A stretch of DNA of 12,938 bases from CAYHSW01 sp964431075 (GTDB taxonomy: Bacteria > Patescibacteriota > Microgenomatia > JAMCZE01), in contig CAYSID010000020.1 in NCBI GenBank assembly GCA_964431075.1, positions 1 to 12,938 on the forward strand. The letters are read 5' to 3'. Below, in pieces: positions 1 through 5,832 of this stretch. The notes beneath the pieces are model-generated. The model was not told the DNA's origin. It saw nothing but the letters and a program-made list of their open reading frames with translations, and searched no databases. A program made the translations under genes and the position numbers. How positions within the stretch are numbered: the first letter of the stretch is position 1; each line of letters begins with the position of its first letter.

Positions 1-924
1 TGGCAGGAAGTACGAAAGCATATAACCGTGACCGAAGATTTTATTTCCCAAGCTTCGTACAAAAATAATCCCCGATACTTCTCCACCACCGCCTATCTTT
101 TGCACCGGGCCAAACGGGCCAACGCCGTCTCACAAACCCACGCCGAGTTCGAAAAAGGCGTCCATCCCGACTCTAAATTATTCCCCATCACTAACGGCGT
201 TTGCGTCAACCGCTGGCAATCAACATCAATTTCCAATTTCCAATTACCAATTTCCAAAAATATGGATAAGAAGATTTTGTTTGAATATTTGAAAAATAAA
301 TACGGGTTTACGATGAACCATGAACAATTAACCATCGTGTGGGCGCGCCGTCTGGCCACCTATAAACGCCCCCATTTATTATTTGAGGATTTATCCCGCT
401 TGAGCGGGATTGTTAACAACCCTGCTCACCCGGTACAGATCATCATAGCCGGAAAGACCTCGCCGGCGGACATGGAGGGACAGGGAGTGGCCGGGAGGAT
501 TATGGAAGCCTGCGAACGGCCGGATTTAAAAAATAAAGTAATTTTTATCCCCGAATACCATCTTGGTTTAGCCAAAATCCTGACAGCCGGCGCTGACGTC
601 TGGCTCAACACCCCCTTGCCCGGTCAGGAAGCCTGCGGCACCTCCGGCATGAAAGCGGGGCTCAATGGGGCGCTGATGTTATCAACTGCTGATGGGTGGA
701 TGGCGGAACAGAACTGGGAAGGCGTTGGCTGGATTTTATTTGAACACGGCATCGTGGAAAATTTGTACAATCTAATTGAGACTTTAATTGCTCCGCTTTA
801 TTATGACAACCCGACCGAATGGCAGTCCCGGATGCAAAAAACCCGGGAGATTGTTTTAAATAATTACACTACCAAGAGGATGGTAACCGATTACCTCACA
901 AAATTATACTTTCCTCAACAGTAG
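1..924 (+). CDS. Alpha-glucan phosphorylase (GT35), C-terminal part, cut by window edge
   Basis: The frame is open from base 1, so the true start lies outside the window; the GTG at 28 is only an internal valine codon. The protein belongs to the short alpha-glucan phosphorylase branch of GT35, which cleaves alpha-1,4-glucan with phosphate to glucose-1-phosphate in the cytoplasm using PLP. Visible family landmarks are ITNGV near the beginning, ARRLATYKRP, the AGKTSPAD stretch, DVWLNTPLPGQEACGTSGMK, and NGALMLSTADGW. The lysine of GTSGMK (codon 652-654) is the expected PLP-binding residue. Between ITNGV and the YKRP motif the segment is short and is partly encoded by a 7-bp tandem repeat (227-254), which keeps the frame. 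It converges on malQ (-) with 25 bp between the two stops, consistent with one glucan-degradation module. The family call is firm; substrate preference is not visible. Confidence 0.93.
   Translation, partial: WQEVRKHITVTEDFISQASYKNNPRYFSTTAYLLHRAKRANAVSQTHAEFEKGVHPDSKLFPITNGVCVNRWQSTSISNFQLPISKNMDKKILFEYLKNKYGFTMNHEQLTIVWARRLATYKRPHLLFEDLSRLSGIVNNPAHPVQIIIAGKTSPADMEGQGVAGRIMEACERPDLKNKVIFIPEYHLGLAKILTAGADVWLNTPLPGQEACGTSGMKAGLNGALMLSTADGWMAEQNWEGVGWILFEHGIVENLYNLIETLIAPLYYDNPTEWQSRMQKTREIVLNNYTTKRMVTDYLTKLYFPQQ
227..254. repeat. Four tandem CAATTTC heptads inside phosphorylase
   Basis: Four units of 7 bp (CAATTTC, CAATTTC, CAATTAC, CAATTTC) lie within the phosphorylase reading frame. The unit is not a multiple of three, so gain or loss of one unit would shift the frame. 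Related AATTTCA-type heptads form the palindrome at 3291-3326. Confidence 0.85.
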
Positions 925-936
925 TGGTTCCTTATT

Positions 937-983
937 AACGCACGTGCGTTTATAAGATACCATCGGGAATTTTCCAATTCCAA
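937..983. repeat. 47-bp direct repeat, copy 1 (malQ 3' end plus 14-bp palindrome)
   Basis: This segment is identical over 47 bp to 2729-2775, in the same orientation. It starts with the perfect 14-bp palindrome AACGCACGTGCGTT (937-950) and continues through the stop and last codons of malQ. Because malQ homologues also end with an NW-W-R/K-L type stretch, this copy is probably the original. The palindrome sits between the convergent phosphorylase and malQ stops and could also fold as a small hairpin at both transcript ends. Confidence 0.95.
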
Positions 984-1855
984 TTATTCTTTTTAGTTCC
1001 CGGACGGTTGAGACGGGCTTCTTCTCCCAGCCCCAAAAGATCCTGCATGGCGTAAATTAAAATCTTGGCCGGTGACTGCCGCGCTTGGCTGATTAAATCT
1101 TCAACCTTTTCTTGGGAAAACCGGCCGCGCAAGGGACTGCTGTCATGAACGCTGGTATAAACGACCGAGTCCGCCTCAATCTTGGCCGGATCGTCCCAGA
1201 CCAAAACCTTCATCCCCCAAAAACCAAACTTTCGGCGCAAAGCCGCAATTTCTTCGGTAATCACCCCCAGATCCTCGGCAATAAAGGTTTTGTCGGGAAA
1301 TTTATTTTTAACCGCCTGAAGAATCCTTTCTCCCGGTACCGCGAGCCAACTTTTGGGCGGATAGACCCAGACGGCGCCGTAGCCCCGGAAGTGATCCAGC
1401 CGCAAAAGGTCAAACAGGACAAATCCCCGCTCCACCCGCCGCAGAAGATAGGCAAGATTTTGATCAAACTTATTTTCCCAATCGTAAACCGGCAGACCCC
1501 AATGCTGACCTCGCCGGTTATACTGATCCGGCGGCGCCCCGGCCTTTAACCCTTTAACAAACAGGTCGTCTCTCTCCTTTCGGGAAATAAAATACGGCAG
1601 ATCGCCGATGATCTTTATGCCCCGATCGTGAGCCGCCTGTCTTAATTTTTGCCACTCTTTTGGCGTACCGTACCGCCGATCAATCTTTGACGAGTCGAGG
1701 GAGTTGTACGGCGACCCGAAATCGTCGCGGGGGTTAAGAGGCAGAACCTGCCAGTGCCGGTGGCCATTTCGGGCCAGCCAGTCAAGAAACCAAAAACCGT
1801 CGGAAAACCGGCCGGAAGGCAAACTGGCCACGGGCAGAAAAACCCCTGTCTCCAT
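950..1855 (-). CDS. malQ: 4-alpha-glucanotransferase (amylomaltase, GH77), shortened form
   Basis: GH77 enzymes transfer alpha-1,4-glucan segments between chains. The catalytic residues are all present: nucleophile Asp in RLDHFRG (about residue 154), acid/base Glu in AEDLG (194), and the stabilising Asp in the HD pair of SVHDSS (238), where most relatives have THDND. The N-terminal GVFLPVASLPSGRF, WQVLPLNP and C-terminal QDLLGLGEEARLNRPGT motifs also match. At about 301 aa it is far shorter than the usual 500 or so: the region after SPYNS jumps almost directly to the GIKIIGDLPYF strand, and the end stops just after NWNWK. I chose the ATG at 1855, not the in-frame one at 1888, because homology begins there and TATAAT (1863-1868, - strand) ends 7 nt upstream. 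Activity of the minimal form is inferred. Confidence 0.9.
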   Translation of the reverse strand: METGVFLPVASLPSGRFSDGFWFLDWLARNGHRHWQVLPLNPRDDFGSPYNSLDSSKIDRRYGTPKEWQKLRQAAHDRGIKIIGDLPYFISRKERDDLFVKGLKAGAPPDQYNRRGQHWGLPVYDWENKFDQNLAYLLRRVERGFVLFDLLRLDHFRGYGAVWVYPPKSWLAVPGERILQAVKNKFPDKTFIAEDLGVITEEIAALRRKFGFWGMKVLVWDDPAKIEADSVVYTSVHDSSPLRGRFSQEKVEDLISQARQSPAKILIYAMQDLLGLGEEARLNRPGTKKNNWNWKIPDGIL

Positions 1856-1862
1856 GGAAGAT

Positions 1863-1868
1863 ATTATA
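1863..1868 (-). promoter_or_regulatory. -10 box of malQ (near-leaderless start)
   Basis: On the minus strand a perfect TATAAT ends 7 nt before the ATG at 1855. Transcription would begin at or next to the start codon. No convincing -35 hexamer is visible at 17 bp. Confidence 0.6.
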
Positions 1869-1877
1869 CCTAAAAAA

Positions 1878-1906
1878 TTGACCGGCAACCCCTTATATCC
1901 TATAAT
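1878..1906 (+). promoter_or_regulatory. Promoter TTGACC-N17-TATAAT, leaderless start at 1913
   Basis: TTGACC (1878-1883) and TATAAT (1901-1906) are separated by exactly 17 bp, and the ATG at 1913 follows after 6 nt. This is the strongest sigma70-type promoter in the window and marks 1913 as the real start of the downstream gene even though the main frame opens later. Confidence 0.75.
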
Positions 1907-1912
1907 AATGTT

Positions 1913-2010
1913 ATGCCAGAAGGAAGTGAGCCTAGAGCCCTAATCCCGCACCCTCAATCTGGGATAAAAAGGGTTGAGCCACCCGTGATTCAAATTGACC
2001 TCCCCCCCTT
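1913..2010 (+). pseudogene. Probable 5' end of the 2050-2685 gene, joined by a frameshift at the C7 run
   Basis: From the promoter-marked ATG at 1913 the frame reads MPEGSEPRALIPHPQSG and on to QIDLPP. It reaches the run of seven C at 2002-2008. The frame of the downstream gene is open only from 1999, just after an in-frame TGA. One extra C in the run, or a -1 slip, would give a continuous protein of about 257 aa with a natural-looking joint (DLPPPLPQRPP, then TREESDSVVDFL). Without the shift, the 1913 frame runs on to a stop at 2281 with unconvincing basic and hydrophobic sequence. I cannot tell sequencing error from mutation or programmed slippage. Confidence 0.6.
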
Positions 2011-2049
2011 CCCCAACGACCACCGACACGGGAAGAGTCTGATTCTGTT

Positions 2050-2685
2050 GTGGATTTTCTCAAAGCGATTTTTATTTTTAAGGCTCTTAGCTCTTTATTT
2101 CAGGATGAAGATGAAGATGAAATCAGAAGAACACCTCGTCAAACAAGGCGAAAAAGGGGGCCCGAACCGCCCGCTCAACGTCAGATTACCCAAAGAAAAC
2201 CTGATCCGGACCGAAATGCCCCGCCTGGTAATAACATTCGTCTTGTTGGCGCTGCAAGTGAGGAGGAGGCTCATTATTTAACCCATCTTCCACCCCAAAA
2301 TAAAAAGCCTGAAGAACCGTGGAACCCCGGGAAAGTTACGAGGGTAAAAGATATGGATCGATTTGGGTGGTTATTATTGGAAGGTCTTCTGACCTTTACG
2401 ATTATTTCGCCATGTATTATTGGGGGTTTATCCTTGGCGGTTAATTCGAAAGAACCGCCGGCCGGAAGAACCCCTATCATTCCCACCCCAACCACCGCCA
2501 CCATCCCCATTGAATTCCGAAAAAGAGTTGGGGAGATTTTAAACTCGGGAAAGGAACAATGTGTTCCCAGACCAACAGGAATACCTCCTGCGGAAGTTAT
2601 TCGTTGGGTAGAAAACCAACCCCCAGGCGTCGCTATTGTGTATGAGAAAAATAATGAAATTTGCTTTCGCGCCAATCCCCGTTAG
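2050..2685 (+). CDS. Orphan membrane-anchored protein with one TM segment
   Basis: I do not recognise a family. The 211-aa frame starting at GTG 2050 has an acidic run DEDEDE (about residues 19-24), a long basic, proline-rich cytoplasmic-type region (25-100), one hydrophobic segment (about 106-132, from FGWLLLEGLL to the LSLAV end), then a Pro/Thr linker (PTPTTATIP). A small C-terminal domain with two cysteines (171 and 205) follows. This suggests a single-pass protein with an outside C-terminal domain; the orientation is inferred. No good RBS precedes GTG 2050, and the promoter lies at 1878-1906, so the true N-terminus is probably at 1913 through a frame break at 2002-2008. Its neighbours are divergent malQ and the second copy of the malQ 3' end, which suggests an inserted or rearranged segment. 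Confidence 0.65.
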   Translation: MDFLKAIFIFKALSSLFQDEDEDEIRRTPRQTRRKRGPEPPAQRQITQRKPDPDRNAPPGNNIRLVGAASEEEAHYLTHLPPQNKKPEEPWNPGKVTRVKDMDRFGWLLLEGLLTFTIISPCIIGGLSLAVNSKEPPAGRTPIIPTPTTATIPIEFRKRVGEILNSGKEQCVPRPTGIPPAEVIRWVENQPPGVAIVYEKNNEICFRANPR

Positions 2686-2703
2686 AGAAAATTGTTTGTA
2701 CAG

Positions 2704-2717
2704 TATAATGTTATAAT
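2704..2717 (+). promoter_or_regulatory. Two overlapping TATAAT boxes in the 2686-2963 gap
   Basis: TATAAT occurs at 2704-2709 and again at 2712-2717. The first is followed after 6 nt by an ATG (2716) opening a 24-codon frame to 2790 that runs through the 47-bp repeat. No clear -35 was found, and the micro-frame has no protein-like character I would defend. The remainder of this gap holds the repeat copy and the promoter region of the 2964 gene. Confidence 0.3.
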
Positions 2718-2728
2718 GGTACCTTGTG

Positions 2729-2775
2729 AACGCACGTGCGTTTATAAGATACCATCGGGAATTTTCCAATTCCAA
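2729..2775. repeat. 47-bp direct repeat, copy 2 (orphan malQ 3' end)
   Basis: The copy is identical to 937-983 but stands alone. On the minus strand it encodes the last ten codons and stop of MalQ, while the upstream codons in that frame meet a stop within three codons and show no MalQ similarity. It includes the 14-bp palindrome at 2729-2742. It is a relic of a tandem duplication or of an insertion or recombination event that used the malQ end. Confidence 0.95.
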
Positions 2776-2942
2776 AGGAGAAATTTTTAATCTCCCGCGA
2801 TCCGCAGGCGGCATTAATTACAATCTTTTCCGTTTTATTATTTACCCCCCTCGTTATTCCAGCTTGTTGTGAATCAATTTTTATTACTGTAACGCTCTTT
2901 TTACCCCCTCTTAGCCTATAATTTGGGATTGACTTATAGTGT

Positions 2943-2954
2943 AGAGAGAGAGAG
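2943..2954 (+). repeat. (AG)6 tract between -10 region and start codon
   Basis: Six AG dinucleotides lie between the TATAGT at 2935-2940 and the ATG at 2964. The tract is purine-rich and could serve as, or alter the spacing of, a ribosome-binding site. A perfect TATAAT is also present at 2917-2922. Confidence 0.6.
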
Positions 2955-2963
2955 AATAGGCTC

Positions 2964-3200
2964 ATGACAAATGATGAAATATTACAACTGGCAGACCAAC
3001 ATGTTAGAGATCTTGGCGGCGCGGACGCGGCCTTTGCTCATGGAGCTACAAAGGGATATTGTAAAACATGTGAATTAATCCAAGAAGAAATAGAAGCCCT
3101 TAAGCTGCGAATGGCTCTTACTCAGTGGAACAAAGATCCTGGCCGAAAAAACTTGTCACATTTTCAATGGTCAATTACCATCTTTGATTACAATCATTAA
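2964..3200 (+). CDS. Small orphan protein, 78 aa, with a CxxC motif
   Basis: I do not recognise a family. The protein looks mostly helical and charged (DEILQLADQHVRDL near the N-terminus, then a longer helix from ELIQEEIEALKLRMAL), with a single CKTC pair around residues 33-36 that might bind metal with other ligands or form a redox pair. It has no signal peptide or membrane segment. A TATAAT (2917-2922) or TATAGT (2935-2940) lies upstream, and AGG ends 3 nt before the ATG, so this is one of the few genes with a real leader. The C-terminal fifteen or so residues differ in character and may be recent. It ends convergent to the GH57 gene. Coding status is likely but not proven. Confidence 0.55.
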   Translation: MTNDEILQLADQHVRDLGGADAAFAHGATKGYCKTCELIQEEIEALKLRMALTQWNKDPGRKNLSHFQWSITIFDYNH

Positions 3201-3239
3201 TTAGTCCCCGTCTTGAAACTCGTACCGACGGTTCGTTTT

Positions 3240-3283
3240 ATATATATCCACCCCCATGCGGCCGCTTGTTATTGGATATATAT
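3240..3283. terminator. Inverted repeat between convergent genes
   Basis: An exact 11-bp inverted repeat (ATATATATCCA at 3240-3250 and TGGATATATAT at 3273-3283) surrounds a 22-nt loop that itself contains the palindrome GCGGCCGC. It lies between the stops of the 2964 gene and the GH57 gene. No U-tract follows, so a termination role is only inferred from position. Confidence 0.35.
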
Positions 3284-3290
3284 TGTGAAG

Positions 3291-3326
3291 CTAATTTCAA
3301 ATTTTGAATTTTAAATTTCAAATTAG
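3291..3326. terminator. 36-bp near-palindrome of AATTTCA heptads at the GH57 stop
   Basis: The segment pairs with itself over 13 bp per arm, with one C-C mismatch and an AT-rich centre (CTAATTT and AAATTAG at the ends). It includes the TAA stop of the GH57 gene. Its position suggests a hairpin ending the GH57 transcript and possibly the 2964 transcript from the other side. The arms are made of the same heptad type as the repeat at 227-254. Confidence 0.45.
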
Positions 3327-4789
3327 AGAGTGCGTTGCTCCGGCTGGCCGGAGAGGATTTTTTTGTAGTCCGCGGTATATTTGTCTAAAACCTCCCGAAT
3401 CGTCGTGTCCGGAATTTGTTTCCGTAATAAATCCACCGCATGCACAGCGTCAAAAATATCATTTTTAGTTTCTAATTTCCAGATGGCGTCGCGCCATAAA
3501 ATCGCCTCTTCAAAATTTTCCTTGGCCGCGGCCTTGGCCATCTCCTGACGCATCAAATCAATAAAGGCTTGATAAACCCAAGGCTCAGCAGCTGTTCTGT
3601 CCTTAAACGGAATCCTTACTGTCTCCTTTGTCTCCCTTGAAAGCGATCGCACCCGGCCGGTTCGCTGCCATTCAAAAGTTGTCACCAAAATTTTAAGATA
3701 AAGGTCACAAGCTTTCTCCACCACCTTGGGATCGGGATGCTCCATGGATTTAACGGCGTCCAAAAGCATCCAGGCACCCAGCTCAATCACCTCATGCGAC
3801 CACCACGGCCGCCCCGACGACCAGAAGAATTGATCCGAAGCCAGCGCGGCGTCAAGTTTCTCTCTGGCCGCCCCGGTTTCGTTTTTAGACTTTATTTCTT
3901 CCAAAACCAGCCGCTGCAGCTCCCATTGATATTTTTGAATCTCGTTTGAGGGGTCGCTCCAACTAATAAACTGAATACCATCTTCAATGTCTTTCTGGGA
4001 CGAGGCCCAAGTGGAAGTAAGCGGCGTCACTTCTTCAACTTCGGGAAACCGCTGAATAACTTCCGAAAAAAAAGCGTGTTCAAAATCATCCGCGGTTAAC
4101 ATCTCGGTCAGAAGGGTCTGCAGACCCGGGCGATGATGACCAAATGTCTCCCCGTCCATGCCGGTGACCATGTAGTCTTTTTTAGTAAAATCCTCATGTA
4201 AAAAACTTTCCAGATCGCGGTAACTGCGGGCATAGGCGGACATAATTAAGTTTGAAGGAGCGCGCTGGCGAAAAAAAACCTTTAAGTTTGTTCCCTTAAT
4301 TTGGTAAATCCGGTCGTTTTTAACCTGATCCGGCTTGCCGTTATAAGCAATTTCATCAATAATCACCCACCGGTAGCCCATCTTTTCCAAAACAGCTGCC
4401 AGCTTTGGCGAATATCCCATCTCCGGCGGAAAAAAACCTTCCGGACGGTAGCAGTCGCCCAAAATCCGTCCGTTAGTCTCCCGATTAAGGGTTATTTGCC
4501 GCTCTATCTCTTCTTCCGGCAGCAGCGGCAGAAGGGCGTGATACTTGGCCGAGTCGGTAAACTCTACCTGCCCCCGCCCGGCCACCGTTTTTAAAATCTC
4601 AATAAGCTCCGGGTACTCTTTTTGCAGTCTCTCGGTAAGAACGGCGTTGATATTTAGGGTTATTTTTGCCTGTTCGTGATCCCGCAGGCTTTCCAAAAGC
4701 GGCTGGTAGCACTCGGCCACCACCCGGTCAAAAATCTCTTTGCCTTCGTTTGCCGGCTGATAAATATGCAAAAAATTAAGCCAGATCAT
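3323..4789 (-). CDS. Glycoside hydrolase family 57 protein with UVR-like C-terminal helix pair
   Basis: GH57 enzymes act on alpha-1,4/1,6-glucans (amylase, branching or transferase activities). The 488-aa protein shows the family layout: HIYQP near the start (motif 1, residues 8-12), GQVEF (motif 2, about 73-77), GFFPPEMGYSP (motif 3, Glu123 as likely nucleophile), and MDGETFGHH (motif 4, Asp212 as likely acid/base). Residues about 418-440 (AAAKENFEEAILWRDAIWKLE) resemble the UVR motif of UvrB/UvrC and clamp-type proteins, which is unexpected on a glycosidase. The start has no Shine-Dalgarno; a TATTTT ends 8 nt upstream, and the start of the divergent four-helix gene is only 14 bp away. Exact activity cannot be read from the sequence. 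Confidence 0.9.
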   Translation of the reverse strand: MIWLNFLHIYQPANEGKEIFDRVVAECYQPLLESLRDHEQAKITLNINAVLTERLQKEYPELIEILKTVAGRGQVEFTDSAKYHALLPLLPEEEIERQITLNRETNGRILGDCYRPEGFFPPEMGYSPKLAAVLEKMGYRWVIIDEIAYNGKPDQVKNDRIYQIKGTNLKVFFRQRAPSNLIMSAYARSYRDLESFLHEDFTKKDYMVTGMDGETFGHHRPGLQTLLTEMLTADDFEHAFFSEVIQRFPEVEEVTPLTSTWASSQKDIEDGIQFISWSDPSNEIQKYQWELQRLVLEEIKSKNETGAAREKLDAALASDQFFWSSGRPWWSHEVIELGAWMLLDAVKSMEHPDPKVVEKACDLYLKILVTTFEWQRTGRVRSLSRETKETVRIPFKDRTAAEPWVYQAFIDLMRQEMAKAAAKENFEEAILWRDAIWKLETKNDIFDAVHAVDLLRKQIPDTTIREVLDKYTADYKKILSGQPEQRTL

Positions 4790-4791
4790 GT

Positions 4792-4803
4792 TAAAATAAA
4801 ATA
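4792..4803. promoter_or_regulatory. Bidirectional start region between GH57 and four-helix genes
   Basis: Only 14 bp separate the two divergent ATGs (4789 on minus, 4804 on plus). TAAAAT (4792-4797) ends 6 nt before the plus-strand ATG, and TATTTT read on minus (4803-4798) ends 8 nt before the GH57 ATG. Both transcripts would be almost leaderless and their -10 elements abut. Confidence 0.5.
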
Positions 4804-5364
4804 ATGCCCAATAACGATTATAACAGTTATAAAAATTATAACAATTACAAAGGATATAAATCGTTACCCTTTTATCTTCAATCTGAAATAATCTATGACT
4901 TTACTGTCGAATTCTGCGAAAAATACATTGATTACAAGTCAAGAACCAAAGATCAGATGGTGCAAGCAGCGCGTTCCGGTAAGCAAAATATTGTCGAGGG
5001 TTATCTGCAAAAATCCGTTGAAGGAAAACTAAAGTTAGTAGGTGTTGCCCGGGGGAGTTTAGAGGAATTATTAAATGATTATCAGGATTTTTTACGGCAA
5101 AAGGGGTTACCCGTTTGGATAAAAGACGATCCTCGGGCACGCGTAGTCCGATCTTTGGTTTATAACCGTTATAACAATTATAAAAATTATAAATGCTATA
5201 TCGAGAATCCAGAAGGCGCCGCAAACGCGATGATTTGTTTAATCAATCAAACCAATCAATTATTGGATCAAAAACTCCGCTGGATTGAAGACGATTTTGT
5301 AAAAAATGGGGGTTTTAGGGAAAATTTACTTAAGAAAAGGCTAAACTACCGAAATAGAATGTAG
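4804..5364 (+). CDS. Four-helix-bundle protein with suffix domain
   Basis: The sequence matches the four-helix-bundle family related to proteins encoded in 23S rRNA intervening sequences, in the longer form with a C-terminal suffix domain. Landmarks are EIIYDFTVEFCEKYID, DQMVQAARSGKQNIVEG, ARGSLEELLNDYQDFLRQKGLP, then AANAMICLINQTNQLLDQ and FVKNGGFRENLLKK. The role of the family is unknown; it is a soluble helical oligomer, and related small bundles accompany mobile or diversity-generating elements. Two low-complexity stretches, YNSYKNYNNYKGYK at the N-terminus and YNRYNNYKNYKCY in the linker near residue 120, are encoded by 9-bp tandem repeats and are not part of the normal fold. The start is the ATG 6 nt after TAAAAT. 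Confidence 0.85.
   Translation: MPNNDYNSYKNYNNYKGYKSLPFYLQSEIIYDFTVEFCEKYIDYKSRTKDQMVQAARSGKQNIVEGYLQKSVEGKLKLVGVARGSLEELLNDYQDFLRQKGLPVWIKDDPRARVVRSLVYNRYNNYKNYKCYIENPEGAANAMICLINQTNQLLDQKLRWIEDDFVKNGGFRENLLKKRLNYRNRM
4816..4860 (+). repeat. Five 9-bp repeats in the four-helix gene, N-terminal set
   Basis: Units GATTATAAC, AGTTATAAA, AATTATAAC, AATTACAAA and GGATATAAA follow one another and encode Xaa-Tyr-Asn/Lys triplets. Because the unit is three codons, copy-number change alters length without breaking the frame. Confidence 0.85.
5158..5193 (+). repeat. Four 9-bp repeats in the four-helix gene, linker set
   Basis: Units GTTTATAAC, CGTTATAAC, AATTATAAA and AATTATAAA repeat the same Xaa-Tyr-Asn/Lys pattern as at 4816-4860. 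The two sets lie about 340 bp apart at the outer edge and the middle linker of the same protein. Confidence 0.85.
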
Positions 5365-5483
5365 TTTTGATTACGCACTCTATACAAAAAGCCACACTAT
5401 TTGTCGATGGGGTGCAAACAAAAAGTAGAATTTGTTAAAAAAGAGGATGGAGTATGGAAATAAAATGTAAACAATTTAACGAT

Positions 5484-5783
5484 TTACCGCTCTGAGCGGC
5501 GCCTGCGACTGCGCCCGAGAATGCGCCTCCACCTACCTTCTTCTACAACCATTGCGTCAGAAGAGAAATATTTAAAAAGTCTTTTATCGAGACGCGCTTT
5601 TTCCTCTTCTGTTATTATCCCTTTCTCTAGGGCTTGACAGTGAGCTATGCCGCCGATTATACCTACAGCAGCCACAACTGATGCTAAACAACGCTTACTC
5701 CCTTCTTTTCCCCTCAACTCCTTAAATTCCCTGTAATTCCTCTTAATTGCCTCAAAATATTTTTTTGCTTCTTGTTCTGACAT
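5484..5783 (-). CDS. Small membrane-associated orphan protein, 99 aa
   Basis: I do not recognise a family. The N-terminal third is a charged helix (EAKKYFEAIKRNYREFKEL), residues about 32-50 form one hydrophobic stretch (CLASVVAAVGIIGGIAHCQ) long enough to cross or embed in a membrane, a second charged helix follows, and the end is extremely arginine-rich (RRILGRSRRRRSER). That tail suggests binding to phospholipid or nucleic acid; this is inference. The gene is divergent from the winged-helix regulator, and the two 11-bp TGTCAAGATAA repeats end 6 nt before a TATATA on this strand, the layout of a PhoB-activated promoter. A short CCGCT/AGCGG hairpin overlaps the stop. No Shine-Dalgarno is seen. 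Confidence 0.6.
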   Translation of the reverse strand: MSEQEAKKYFEAIKRNYREFKELRGKEGSKRCLASVVAAVGIIGGIAHCQALEKGIITEEEKARLDKRLFKYFSSDAMVVEEGRWRRILGRSRRRRSER

Positions 5784-5810
5784 AATTGAGTTTATCTCTA
5801 TATAGCGATT

Positions 5811-5832
5811 TTATCTTGACATTATCTTGACA
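5811..5832. promoter_or_regulatory. Tandem 11-bp operator, two perfect TGTCAAGATAA repeats
   Basis: On the plus strand TTATCTTGACA occurs twice head to tail at 5811-5821 and 5822-5832. Read on minus it is TGTCAAGATAA twice, matching the architecture of pho boxes bound by OmpR/PhoB-type domains (11-bp direct repeats with TGTCA core). It lies between the 5783 gene and the regulator gene, whose product ends in exactly such a domain. A related pair lies at 7004-7025. Confidence 0.75.

Noticed and set aside
1112..1549. Plus-strand 145-codon open frame opposite malQ
   Set aside because: It lies wholly over the catalytic core of MalQ on the other strand and has no family resemblance.
2716..2790. 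24-codon frame with TATAAT-N6-ATG geometry running through the 47-bp repeat
   Set aside because: There is no -35, the peptide comes from a duplicated malQ end read on the wrong strand, and nothing shows selection for coding.
4804..5364. Diversity-generating retroelement or retron linked to the four-helix protein
   Set aside because: There is no reverse transcriptase, template/variable repeat pair or target gene in the window; the protein is the suffix-domain type, not a clear Avd.
5407..5463. 18-codon frame MGCKQKVEFVKKEDGVWK after the four-helix gene
   Set aside because: It is too short, with no clear promoter. It could be the tail of a lost gene but cannot be supported.
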